Shown: in pieces, positions 15,124-22,812 of the stretch
Position numbering within the stretch: position 1 is the stretch's first letter
How the letters are laid out: each line of letters starts with the position of its first letter
Assembly: GCA_002167715.1 (NCBI GenBank)
Contig: NHCG01000003.1
Span: 1 to 34,592, forward strand
Direction of reading: 5' to 3'
From: Micavibrio sp. TMED27
Lineage (GTDB): Bacteria > Pseudomonadota > Alphaproteobacteria > Micavibrionales > Micavibrionaceae
DNA length: 34,592 nucleotides
Notes under the pieces: model-generated
What the model was told of the DNA's origin: nothing
What the model saw: only the letters and a program-made list of their open reading frames with translations
The model's database searches: none
Position numbers and translations under genes: made by a program

Positions 15124-15803
15124 CAGTTTTTCCTTTCTTGATAGAGGGACTGCGTTTGCATGGCCTTATAGATGGAAAACAAATGCAACCAGAAATAAAT
15201 CGGCGCGGCCCAAAACACGGCGATATTCATATTATGCGCCACGCCAATCTGGTCGAACGACACAAAGCCGATCATAATGGCGGTGATGAATATATCCGCA
15301 AGACCGAATCCATTGGCGAAATACACGGCAAATTTGCCCTGCGCCTTAAGCCACATAATCGCGGCCAGCAGGCAGAAAAAGCCCGTACCGACATGCATGA
15401 AACCGAAAAGCAGACCTTCCAAGGGCATCAATCCTAGCCCGGCCTGCGCGATAAAGGTTGCACCGAAAAAAGACCGCAGCCCTTGGGGGATCAGCAAAGA
15501 CTCCTGCGGCAAAACCAAAAACGCTCTACGCATGGGGGTGAGAAAAATCAGTGCACCGACCACGCCGACCCAGCCCAAAACCACAGTGAAATAGATCAGA
15601 CTATCCATCGTAGCGGGTAAAAAATTTCCACTCGGCAAAGCAAGGGACAGATAGCCCAGCCAGAGAGCGGCAACAACTCCTGTGCTCCAAATCACTTTTT
15701 TTGAAACACCGTTCAGCTTCATCAGTCCCAAAACGAGCACCGTGAGCACAACATTGAGGAACAAAACAACGGCACTCAGAGCAAAAAGAGCGGGATCAGT
15801 CAT
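15123..15803 (-). CDS. Multi-pass inner-membrane protein of unknown function
   Basis: The protein has 226 residues with about seven hydrophobic segments: LFALSAVVLFLNVVLTVLVLGL, VIWSTGVVAALWLGYLSLAL, SLIYFTVVLGWVGVVGALIFL, FGATFIAQAGLGLMPLEGLL, GFMHVGTGFFCLLAAIMWL, GLADIFITAIMIGFVSF and IAVFWAAPIYFWLHLFSI. I do not recognise the family. It heads the minus-strand block and is coupled to the GlcG-like gene by a TGATG overlap. Its neighbours suggest a detoxification or redox role, which is only a guess. Confidence 0.7.
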   Translation of the reverse strand: MTDPALFALSAVVLFLNVVLTVLVLGLMKLNGVSKKVIWSTGVVAALWLGYLSLALPSGNFLPATMDSLIYFTVVLGWVGVVGALIFLTPMRRAFLVLPQESLLIPQGLRSFFGATFIAQAGLGLMPLEGLLFGFMHVGTGFFCLLAAIMWLKAQGKFAVYFANGFGLADIFITAIMIGFVSFDQIGVAHNMNIAVFWAAPIYFWLHLFSIYKAMQTQSLYQERKN

Positions 15804-15884
15804 AGAATAGCCTCATTTTTATAAACTACCATTAATAAGGTTAATATATACCTACCGTTAGTAAGATAGTCAAGAAGCAAGATT

Positions 15885-15932
15885 TTTCTCCATTTCTCCG
15901 CGAGGGTGAGACTTCGCGGAGAAATGGAGAAA
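15885..15932. repeat. Perfect 18-bp inverted repeat
   Basis: Arms at 15,885-15,902 and 15,915-15,932 are perfect reverse complements, with a 12-base spacer. There is no T tract on either outer side, so it is not a normal terminator. It sits between divergent gene blocks of the transposon cargo. It may be an operator, a recombination relic or a small mobile-element scar. Confidence 0.6.
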
Positions 15933-16229
15933 TACGCAACTGTAAAAAATGAAGATAGACGAGAAAGAAAAAAACAGGCGATGCATTGCTACCCGATACG
16001 ACAAACTCGCAAGAAACTTCTTCGCAGCCCTGTGCATGGCCGCTATCCTATGCTTCTGGATTTAACAAGCTGTGAGTCTGGACCCTGGAAGCTTGGAATT
16101 TATCGTGGTGGTTGCTTTACTGTTTATCAATCAGAGGGGGGTATTACCGATGCAGTCCCCACTTTTAAACGAAGGAAAATGCTATCTGCTGCATTTAAGG
16201 TGGTAGATACAATATTTTCTTCACTATGA
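15924..16229 (+). CDS. Doubtful small ORF, no recognisable family
   Basis: The frame encodes 101 residues from an ATG inside the right arm of the 15,885-15,932 inverted repeat (a GTG at 15,906 is also in frame). It has a basic N-terminus, then LLDLTSCESGPWKLGIYRGGCFTVYQSEGG, which could be a real fold, but no Shine-Dalgarno sequence or known motif. It may be a gene relic. It accounts for the otherwise empty 15,804-16,242 gap, which also contains the promoter region of the membrane-protein gene. Confidence 0.25.
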   Translation: MEKYATVKNEDRRERKKQAMHCYPIRQTRKKLLRSPVHGRYPMLLDLTSCESGPWKLGIYRGGCFTVYQSEGGITDAVPTFKRRKMLSAAFKVVDTIFSSL

Positions 16230-16242
16230 CAGGAGCAAAAAA

Positions 16243-16722
16243 ATGACTTTTTCTTTTCGGAAACAAACACTTGTTTTAACAGCCTTGGCTACTTTAGCAG
16301 TACCTGCCGTCGCCTTTGCACAGGACGCCCAAGGGGAACCGGCCTATGATGGGAGTCGTCTGCAGGAGCGCTGGCAGGGAATTTACGATCAGGCATCACC
16401 CGAGCAGCAAGAAAAAATGGATCAGAAAAAATCTGATTTTCAAGACATGTCCCCGGAAGATCAGAAAGCCTTGATCCGCGATCATCGCGAAAACCGTGCT
16501 GATCGGAGAGAAAATAAAAGAGATCGTGCTGAGAACAAATTTGACCGTCGAGAAGATATTTATGATAAGCGCCATGACGGCGGCGTGCGCGATAAAGTTG
16601 AAGACCGCTATGACCGTCGTGAAGATATCCGTGATCGTAAAGAAAACAGGTTTGACCGAAAAGAAAATCGTTTAGACCGGAAATTTAAAGGCGGAAAACC
16701 TCGTTTTCAGGGAAATGAATAA
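16243..16722 (+). CDS. Exported, highly charged repeat protein (DRRE-rich, DUF3106/CpxP-like start)
   Basis: The protein has 159 residues. A signal peptide ends near AFAQD. Residues 40-85 contain SPEQQEKMDQKKSDFQDMSPEDQKALIRD, the LSPxQQ/MSPEDQ pattern of small periplasmic stress or metal-responsive proteins. The rest is a string of DRRENx and DRREDIYD-type heptads (about 90-150), almost only Asp, Arg, Glu, Lys and Asn, probably one long helix. AGGAG lies about 7 bases upstream of the ATG. It immediately precedes the ECF sigma gene, so it is probably a target of that regulator. Confidence 0.65.
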   Translation: MTFSFRKQTLVLTALATLAVPAVAFAQDAQGEPAYDGSRLQERWQGIYDQASPEQQEKMDQKKSDFQDMSPEDQKALIRDHRENRADRRENKRDRAENKFDRREDIYDKRHDGGVRDKVEDRYDRREDIRDRKENRFDRKENRLDRKFKGGKPRFQGNE

Positions 16723-16787
16723 TAAACACTGGTAGGCGCGTGGGCATGCAGCCTGAAAAAAGATAGAATTACATCAGGCTTATAGAC

Positions 16788-17387
16788 ATGACACACACCA
16801 TGCGCCTATCGGAACTGTCCATGAATGACGATGATGAAAACGCACGATTATCAGATACAGAGCTTATGCGGCTTGTGGCCGCAGGTGATGAAGGTGCATT
16901 CCGGTTGATCGTTGAACATAACATCGGAGGTATGATGCGCTTTGCGACAAATATGACAGGGGCTGATATGGCGGAAGATATGGTACAACAGGCTTTCACA
17001 CAAGCATGGAAAGCGGCAGGCCGGTGGAAGCCGAAGGCGAAGCTGTCTACATGGCTCTATACGGTTTTGCGCAATGAGTGTTTGCAATATTTGCGTAAAA
17101 GCAAGCCAGACATACGGCTTGTCAGCAGTGAGGATGTCGTTCTGACAGACCGGGGCGCATTGCCGGATCAAAAGCTGGTGGAGCTGGATGACAATGCTGC
17201 GCTTGATGCGGCGATAGAAAAGCTGCCAGAGCGCCAACGTACGGCATTGCTTCTGCGTTATGGGGAGGATTTAAGCCAGCGGGAGGCGGCGTGCGTTATG
17301 GGGATAAAAGAAAAAGCATTTGAATCTTTGCTCAGCCGGGGAAAATCCAGATTAAAACACCTGATAACGGATAAAAACGATGAATGA
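16788..17387 (+). CDS. ECF-type RNA polymerase sigma factor
   Basis: The protein has 199 residues. Region 2: LMRLVAAGDEGAFRLIVEHN, then GADMAEDMVQQAFTQAWKAAGRWKPKAKLSTWLYTVLRNECLQYLR. Region 4: LDAAIEKLPERQRTALLLRYGEDLSQREAACVMGIKEKAFESLLSRGKSRLK. These are standard ECF signatures. No strong Shine-Dalgarno supports any one start; ATGs at 16,800 and 16,821 are in frame, the last giving MNDDDENARLSD and perhaps the likeliest. Its last 8 bases overlap the next gene, so the two are co-translated. It is probably activated by an envelope signal through the downstream membrane protein and periplasmic sensor, as in CnrYXH-like systems. Confidence 0.9.
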   Translation: MTHTMRLSELSMNDDDENARLSDTELMRLVAAGDEGAFRLIVEHNIGGMMRFATNMTGADMAEDMVQQAFTQAWKAAGRWKPKAKLSTWLYTVLRNECLQYLRKSKPDIRLVSSEDVVLTDRGALPDQKLVELDDNAALDAAIEKLPERQRTALLLRYGEDLSQREAACVMGIKEKAFESLLSRGKSRLKHLITDKNDE

Positions 17388-17703
17388 TAGTGACAATGAC
17401 AAGAAGATTGAACAGATACTTCGCGCACGCTACGGCGTGAAACCGGAACTTGCTCCGGCCTTGATTGAGCGTATGGTCGGAGCTGCGGCCACGGCGCAGT
17501 CGCAAGACGGAATTGCCAATGACGCATGGCGTCCTGCGCAGCGTATGGCCGCGATGGCCTGCTTGCTGCTCTCGGTTCTGGCTGGGACGGTAACAGGGTT
17601 TCAAAGTCCTGCGCCTACTTTGGCAATGACGCCTGAAGATGCCGTGTACCAGCAAGTTGAAACAGTGCTTTTTGCACAAAACTTTCAGATGTCCGGAGGA
17701 TAA
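17380..17703 (+). CDS. Short single-TM protein, candidate anti-sigma factor
   Basis: The protein has 107 residues. A cytoplasmic N-terminus (1-55) has KKIEQILRARYGVKPELAPALIERMV. One TM helix is at about 56-74 (MAAMACLLLSVLAGTVTGF), followed by a short periplasmic tail. It overlaps the ECF sigma gene by 8 bases and precedes a CpxP/CnrX-like sensor, the position and topology of CnrY-type anti-sigma factors. No anti-sigma domain motif is visible, so the role is inferred from context. Its 3' half is duplicated at 19,497-19,659. Confidence 0.65.
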   Translation: MNDSDNDKKIEQILRARYGVKPELAPALIERMVGAAATAQSQDGIANDAWRPAQRMAAMACLLLSVLAGTVTGFQSPAPTLAMTPEDAVYQQVETVLFAQNFQMSGG

Positions 17704-17704
17704 T

Positions 17705-18178
17705 ATGCGGACAGCATTTCAAAAATACAGGATTTGGATTTTGGTTGCTTCGTTGGCACTGAATCTGTTTTTTATCGGTCAGTTTGCAGCCATGCGCTTT
17801 AACAAAGCCATTCCAGACCAGGCCGTTGGTTCTCTTATGCGTGGGGCTATTATGCAACTTTCGCCAGAGGGACGGCAGAAATTCCAAAAAGCCTTTTTAG
17901 AGAGGAGCGATCTTATTTTGGAAAGCAGAGACGCGATGATTGAAAAGCGTCTGGATATGCTGAAAAAAATGGGAGAACCGGAACTCAGTATAGAGGAACT
18001 CAATGCGCTTATGGCCGAAACCAGAGACCTGGCGTCTTCAACTCATAAAGGGCTGCATGCTTTGTTATTGCAAACAACGGCAAACTTATCGGCAGAGGAC
18101 CGCAAGCGCTTTTCAAATTACATGATCCGGGAGCTTCAAGCCGGAACAAAAACCATAAAAAAGCCAAAGGAAAAATAA
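17705..18178 (+). CDS. Periplasmic heavy-metal-sensor-like protein (CnrX/CpxP-like), copy 1
   Basis: The protein has 157 residues from an ATG preceded by GGAGGATA. An N-terminal TM anchor (about 9-26) is followed by a four-helix periplasmic domain: LMRGAIMQLSPEGRQKFQKAF, MIEKRLDMLKKM, ELSIEELNALMAETRDL, and TTANLSAEDRKRFSNYM. The two LSPEGR/LSAEDR turns match the DUF/CnrX-type 'periplasmic heavy metal sensor' pattern. It would sense metals or misfolded envelope proteins and control the adjacent sigma/anti-sigma pair. A paralogue is at 19,663-20,130. Confidence 0.75.
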   Translation: MRTAFQKYRIWILVASLALNLFFIGQFAAMRFNKAIPDQAVGSLMRGAIMQLSPEGRQKFQKAFLERSDLILESRDAMIEKRLDMLKKMGEPELSIEELNALMAETRDLASSTHKGLHALLLQTTANLSAEDRKRFSNYMIRELQAGTKTIKKPKEK

Positions 18179-18227
18179 AATGAACCTCACCACTAAAACG
18201 ATTTCAACCACGCTTTTCAGGAGGAAG

Positions 18228-19430
18228 ATGATGCGTAAAAAACTGATAACCCTTTTGACCGTTACAGGTCTTTGCAGCTTGTTTGCTTTTAGCGTACAGA
18301 CACATTCAGCGGCGGCTAATCCCTTTGAGCAAATCAAGAACAAGGTGCAGGGCTTTAAGCCCGGCAACGGACCGGCTCAGGGGATGTCGGGATCTCAGGC
18401 GCAGCGTATTAAGAGCAAAGCCCAAACCGCGCAGGCCACTGTCAAGCAGCAACATCGGGAGGGGCGAGATGTTTCATCCCAGATGCAGATCTTAAAACAA
18501 GTCAAACCGGCGATGGATGCCCGGGATTTCGATAAGGCGGAAAGGCTTTTGGATACGGTTCTGGCACAGCTGGATCAGGAGTGGGAGCCTTCTGCGCCCG
18601 CATCGGATGAACAGACCACGAAGCTATTCGGCAAGCCGCGCCGCGTAACAATCAGGGACTATAGCAGCGATGCAATGGAGCCGTTTATCTCCCGTGACGG
18701 GCGCTATATGTTCTTTAACAACCTCAATGATCCGAACGTCAACACGGATTTGCATTACGCCACACGCATTGATGAGCTGACATTTGAGTATCAGGGTATT
18801 CTGGACGATATCGCGACCTCGTCTCTGGAAGCGGTGGCGACGATGGATGAGAGCGGGAAATTCTATTATGTCTCCCCCACCGGCTGGCCGGATTTGATTT
18901 ATCGTGGTGATTTTGATGACGGGCAAATAACAAATGTCGAGCATGTCACAGGTTTGGGCGATGCGAGTGAAGGCCATGTTTTGGGGCCGGAGATCAGCCC
19001 CGATGGCCAGACGCTTTACTATGTGCAGGCACAAAAGGGCTACACGCCGGGGGTGCCCGGCGCCATGGATATTAAAATCGCCACTTATGAAGGCGGGCGG
19101 TTTGTGGAATTACCGAACTCCGATGACATCATGAAGAATATCAACACGGATGATTTGGAATATGCGCCAGCGATTTCCAGTAACGGACTGGAACTCTATT
19201 TTACACGCGCCGCGTCTTTGATCGTGGGCAATGCTTCAAGCGGACGGGATTTGCGCGTTCTTATGGCCAGGCGAAACAGCATAAGTGAGGCGTTTGGCGA
19301 ACCAAAACGCATCAGCGCAATTCGCGGTTTTGTCGAAGGGCCGACCATTACAGATGACGGCAAATCGCTGTACTATCACAAGAAAGACGGTGACCGGTTT
19401 GTCCTCTATAAGGTGGAGCGCAGACTCTAA
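18228..19430 (+). CDS. Exported PD40/TolB-like beta-propeller protein
   Basis: The protein has 400 residues from an ATG preceded by CAGGAGGAAG (48 bases into the longest frame). A signal peptide ends near HSAAA. A helical region (about 50-125, AQRIKSKAQTAQATVKQQ, DARDFDKAERLLDTVLAQL) precedes PD40-type blades such as MEPFISRDGRYMFFNNLNDP, GPEISPDGQTLYYVQAQ, YAPAISSNGLELYFTRA, and GPTITDDGKSLYYHKKDG. It is likely a periplasmic binding or scaffold protein. The helical region resembles that of the chimeric protein at 21,078-21,908. Its function is unknown. Confidence 0.75.
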   Translation: MMRKKLITLLTVTGLCSLFAFSVQTHSAAANPFEQIKNKVQGFKPGNGPAQGMSGSQAQRIKSKAQTAQATVKQQHREGRDVSSQMQILKQVKPAMDARDFDKAERLLDTVLAQLDQEWEPSAPASDEQTTKLFGKPRRVTIRDYSSDAMEPFISRDGRYMFFNNLNDPNVNTDLHYATRIDELTFEYQGILDDIATSSLEAVATMDESGKFYYVSPTGWPDLIYRGDFDDGQITNVEHVTGLGDASEGHVLGPEISPDGQTLYYVQAQKGYTPGVPGAMDIKIATYEGGRFVELPNSDDIMKNINTDDLEYAPAISSNGLELYFTRAASLIVGNASSGRDLRVLMARRNSISEAFGEPKRISAIRGFVEGPTITDDGKSLYYHKKDGDRFVLYKVERRL

Positions 19431-19496
19431 AGTGAGATTTAAAAATGTTTAGATTCTTTTCTCTTGTTTTTATCGCTATGACAATTCATATGCTCT

Positions 19497-19659
19497 CAGC
19501 GTATGGCCGCGATGGCCTGCTTGCTGCTCTCGGTTCTGGCTGGGACGGTAACAGGGTTTCAGAGCCCTGCGCCTACTTTGGCAATGACGCCTGAAGATGC
19601 CGTGTACCAGCAAGTCGAAACGGTTTTGTTTGCGCAAAATTTGAATGGATTGGGAGGGT
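19497..19659 (+). pseudogene. 5'-truncated duplicate of the anti-sigma-like gene
   Basis: This is nearly identical to 17,539-17,703: the stretch from GCGTATGGCC through GCCGTGTACCAGCAAGT differs only in scattered bases, and divergence grows toward the end. It lacks the N-terminal half, so only the TM and tail codons remain. Just upstream (19,445-19,498) is a short in-frame signal-peptide-like start (MFRFFSLVFIAMTIHM) of unrelated origin, whose frame enters the duplicate out of register and stops soon after. The junction marks a recombination endpoint near 19,497. Confidence 0.85.
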
Positions 19660-19662
19660 AAT

Positions 19663-20130
19663 ATGATGAAACCATCCTACATGAAAAAAGCCCTGCTATT
19701 CTCAGTTGTTCTCAACCTGTTTTTTGCCAGCTATTTTTTCAGTACGCATTTCTGGGCGGAGCAGGCGGCTCCCGCAACGATCACCGTTTTACGTCAGGCG
19801 ATCCGGGAGCTTTCTCCGCAAGGGCAGGACGCATTCAAAGAGGCCTTTCTCGGCAATGGTGGTCTTATTTTGGAAACGAAGGATGCAATGGCGCAAAAAC
19901 GCCTGAGTATGCTCAAGAAAATCGGTGAAGCAGAATTTAATCAAGAAGAACTCGCCGCGCTAATGGCTGAAACAGCCGATTTAACCCGTGCCACGCAAAA
20001 GGGAATGCAGGCTTTGTTCTTGCAGGCAATAATGGATCTATCTGTTGAAGATCGTAAAAAATTGTCGGATTCTCTGGTTAAGAACCGAGAATACCATACT
20101 AACTTCAATATTCTGAAAAAAGAGCAGTAG
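19663..20130 (+). CDS. Periplasmic heavy-metal-sensor-like protein, copy 2
   Basis: The protein has 155 residues from an ATG preceded by GGGAGGGTA (6 codons into the longest frame). It has the same layout as copy 1 (17,705-18,178): TM anchor (about 9-25), IRELSPQGQDAFKEAFLGN, MAQKRLSMLKKIGEAEFNQEELAALMAET, and AIMDLSVEDRKKLSDSL. The DNA divergence from copy 1 is greater than that of the flanking duplicated fragment, so the two sensors have probably specialised. Confidence 0.75.
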   Translation: MMKPSYMKKALLFSVVLNLFFASYFFSTHFWAEQAAPATITVLRQAIRELSPQGQDAFKEAFLGNGGLILETKDAMAQKRLSMLKKIGEAEFNQEELAALMAETADLTRATQKGMQALFLQAIMDLSVEDRKKLSDSLVKNREYHTNFNILKKEQ

Positions 20131-20146
20131 TGCATAGGAGACTCAA

Positions 20147-21064
20147 ATGATGAAAAATATATTCCACGTAGCAGGTTTTTTTCTGCTGTTTTCTCTGCCT
20201 TTTTCACCTGTGCATGCGGCAGAGCGGACCTTGGTGCATGACGGGCTGGAGAGAAATTATCTTATCGACAAGCCGCAAACGGCATCAAATGCCGTGAAAT
20301 TACCTGTCATTATTATGCTGCATGGCGGCGGCGGCCACGGCGAAAACGGCAAGCGCATGTCCGGCTTTACAGACATAGCCGTGCCGCGCGGCGTGATTGC
20401 CGTCTATCCTTCCGGCACCAACCGTTTCAAACGTATGCGAAAACTTAAAACCTGGAATGCCACCCATTGTTGCGGCTATGCGATGGAGAACAATATCGAC
20501 GATGTCGGCTTTATCAGCGCACTGATTGATGAGCTCGTAGCCCGGGATAATGCCGACCCGAAGCGGATTTATGTCACTGGCATATCCAACGGTGCGATGA
20601 TGGCGCACCAGATTGGAGCCAAATTGTCGCATAAGATCGCGGCGATTGCGCCGGTGGTGGGCGGACTGTTTGGGGATGAGCCACGCCCTGCCTCTCCTGT
20701 CCCTGCATTAATTATTAATGGCAGGTTGGATCGTAACGTACCACTGGAAGGCGGGCTTAGTGAAGGACGAGGTGCTTCGGCTTGGGATGGCACTCCGGTC
20801 AAACCCGCCACCTATCAGGGCACTTTCTGGGCTGCCGCCAATGGGTGCAATAATGCAGTAAAGGAAAGCACGCTCGCAAACGGTGCCGTGACGCAGATCC
20901 AGTATAGCTGCCCCGCCGGACAGGAGGTAGTCCATTATATCGTCAACGATGGCGGCCATGCCTGGCCGGGCGGCGAAAAAGGCTCCCGCAAGGGTGATGA
21001 ACCGTCAAAATCTTTGGATGCATCCACGGTCATGCTCGATTTTTTCCTGCGCCACAGCCGATAA
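20147..21064 (+). CDS. Secreted PHB-depolymerase/LpqC-family esterase
   Basis: The protein has 305 residues. A signal peptide ends at VHAAE (about 25). An alpha/beta-hydrolase: oxyanion region IIMLHGGGGHGENG (55-68), nucleophile S147 in GISNGAM, acid D195 in NGRLDRNVP, and H271 in DGGHAWPGG. THCCG (106-110) with other cysteines suggests disulphides. Family members cleave polyhydroxybutyrate, feruloyl or acetyl esters outside the cytoplasm. It follows sensor copy 2 by 16 bases and precedes a partly homologous chimeric gene by 13. Confidence 0.85.
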   Translation: MMKNIFHVAGFFLLFSLPFSPVHAAERTLVHDGLERNYLIDKPQTASNAVKLPVIIMLHGGGGHGENGKRMSGFTDIAVPRGVIAVYPSGTNRFKRMRKLKTWNATHCCGYAMENNIDDVGFISALIDELVARDNADPKRIYVTGISNGAMMAHQIGAKLSHKIAAIAPVVGGLFGDEPRPASPVPALIINGRLDRNVPLEGGLSEGRGASAWDGTPVKPATYQGTFWAAANGCNNAVKESTLANGAVTQIQYSCPAGQEVVHYIVNDGGHAWPGGEKGSRKGDEPSKSLDASTVMLDFFLRHSR

Positions 21065-21077
21065 AGGAGTAGTCATT

Positions 21078-21908
21078 ATGTCTATGCGGTTTCATCTCAA
21101 GCGATTTCATGGATTCGGCTGGGCCCTGACCTGTGCCGCCGTGATGTTGCTGATAATCGGCTGTGCCGGAAGCAACGCGGCGAATAGCGGTCCCGTGGGC
21201 GATCACCAGGCGCGCATCCGCGGCAAGGTGGGGCAGGTAAAGGCAGGGATGCAGGCGCTCGCTACGGCTGGGGGCGAGGTGTCATCCTATCGACAGCGGA
21301 TGGAACGGGCGCGGCGGGAGATTAGCGCGGGCGACTGGCGCACCGCCGAAGCGATTATCGACCAGGTGCTGGCCGATCTGCCCAAGGCGACGGGCGGGTT
21401 TTTCACGCAAAGGCTGGCGTGCGAGGCATCGGACATTTTCGCTGCCTTTGCCCCCGTCATCGCTACCATGCCTGCGGAATTGCCCGAAAGTTGCCGTCCT
21501 GCGCGCGCTTTGCCAATTCTGATGATGAATGGCACGGACGATCCGTTCGTCCCCTGGGGTGGTGGAGAAGTCAAAAAAGGCCGAACCCGCGGTAAGGGCG
21601 GAGCGGTAATCTCGGCAGAGGCCATGCTGCAATTCTGGCTGACGCAGAATAAGTGCAGCGGACAGGCGCAAGAAACGGATTTTCCCGCCGATCCCCAGCA
21701 AAATACCATCACCGTGACAAAATATGATTATACGACCTGTGCATCTGGGGGACAGGTCGTATTCTATAAAATCAGTGGTGGTGGACATACTTGGCCAGGT
21801 TCCGCATCCCGGAAATTTGAAAAGCTCGGCCGTCTGCTCGGCCCGACTGCGCATAATATCAATGCTACGCAGGAAATCTGGGATTTCTTTGCGCATCAGG
21901 GCCGTTAA
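21078..21908 (+). CDS. Chimeric lipoprotein: PD40-protein-like helical domain fused to a nucleophile-less esterase half
   Basis: The protein has 276 residues from an ATG preceded by AAAGGAG. A lipobox LIIGC (Cys29) marks a lipoprotein. Residues 45-105 (ARIRGKVGQVKAGMQALA, ISAGDWRTAEAIIDQVLADL) resemble the helical domain of 18,228-19,430. From about 110 (FFTQRLACEASDIFAAFAPV) it follows a PHB-depolymerase-type esterase with NGTDDPFVPWGG and GGGHTWPG, but the part carrying the G-x-S-x-G nucleophile and oxyanion loop is absent. It cannot be an active hydrolase of this type. It probably arose by deletion between two genes; it may be a relic or a binding protein. Confidence 0.7.
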   Translation: MSMRFHLKRFHGFGWALTCAAVMLLIIGCAGSNAANSGPVGDHQARIRGKVGQVKAGMQALATAGGEVSSYRQRMERARREISAGDWRTAEAIIDQVLADLPKATGGFFTQRLACEASDIFAAFAPVIATMPAELPESCRPARALPILMMNGTDDPFVPWGGGEVKKGRTRGKGGAVISAEAMLQFWLTQNKCSGQAQETDFPADPQQNTITVTKYDYTTCASGGQVVFYKISGGGHTWPGSASRKFEKLGRLLGPTAHNINATQEIWDFFAHQGR

Positions 21909-22119
21909 CATGCCCCAACATATACTCCAATTTCAAGATGTGAAATTTCTCTACGCGATTATTTCACAAAAAACAGCAGCTTACACTTACTTCGAATGAG
22001 GCAAAAATTAAGATATATAAGGAGAAAAGTTAGCGGCAGACTACAAGCACTGCCGTTCAGTCGATATTTTCACAAATTTTGAGAATTTATGAGAGCCGCG
22101 TATTTCATTGTATGGTCCT

Positions 22120-22704
22120 TTATGTCACTTGTTTCAAATAATTCCCAACCGTTCTGGTAGTAACATTTAGAGCTTGTGCTATTTCAGCATGAGTCAGCCC
22201 TTGTTCTTTGAAGATTTTAGCACGCTCAGGTTTGGCTTTGGTGGTGCCTTTCTTGCGGCCGGTGTAAATGCCTTTTTCTTTTGCTACAGCAATTCCTGCA
22301 GCTTGGCGTTCTTTGATATGTTGGTGCTCAATCTGGGCAATACCGAAGAGAACGCCCGCTACCATCTGCCCCACTGTACCAGACAGATCAATCTGTTGTG
22401 TTACGGATACAACACGCACGCCGGATTCACACAGCGATGAGAGAACGTTTATGCCCTCTTTCATCGATCGGGCCAGACGATCCAACTTCCAGACCACAAC
22501 GGTTTTGACCGTTCCAGCAAAAACCGCTTCGGTGAGTAAATTAAATTCCTTACGGTTCATTGTGGTGCCAGTTTCATGATCTTCATACCACATGACCTCA
22601 CTCAAATCATGACCATGCGCCTTCAGCCAACGGGATATTTCGGCCTTTTGGCTGTCGGATTTTTGAGAATGAGTCGAAACTCGGATGTAAACGGCAACGC
22701 TCAT
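22120..22704 (-). CDS. tnpR: Serine resolvase (TnpR)
   Basis: The protein has 194 residues. The N-terminal catalytic domain carries YIRVSTHSQKSDSQ with nucleophile S10, the VVVWKLDRLARSMKEG motif (near 70-85) and the long helix E; a C-terminal HTH (LTHAEIAQALNVTTRTVGNYL) binds res. It resolves cointegrates made by replicative transposition. It is transcribed leftward, downstream of tnpA; the probable res site is the 108-bp gap between them. Confidence 0.93.
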   Translation of the reverse strand: MSVAVYIRVSTHSQKSDSQKAEISRWLKAHGHDLSEVMWYEDHETGTTMNRKEFNLLTEAVFAGTVKTVVVWKLDRLARSMKEGINVLSSLCESGVRVVSVTQQIDLSGTVGQMVAGVLFGIAQIEHQHIKERQAAGIAVAKEKGIYTGRKKGTTKAKPERAKIFKEQGLTHAEIAQALNVTTRTVGNYLKQVT

Positions 22705-22812
22705 AGCAAATTAGGGTACACCCTATTTTTCACTATGTCACGCATGTTTAAAACCACCGGAATCCAATGCTCAAAATTGGTGATTTTTGGATAGACCCTA
22801 TTTTTCCTATTT
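22705..22812. other. Candidate res site between tnpA and tnpR
   Basis: This 108-bp gap holds AGGGTACACCCT (a dyad) followed by ATTTTTC, and a second ACCCTATTTTTCC near its other end, with a spaced AT-rich centre. Paired partially symmetric motifs upstream of tnpR are the usual form of Tn3-family res subsites. Crossover position not determined. Confidence 0.45.
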
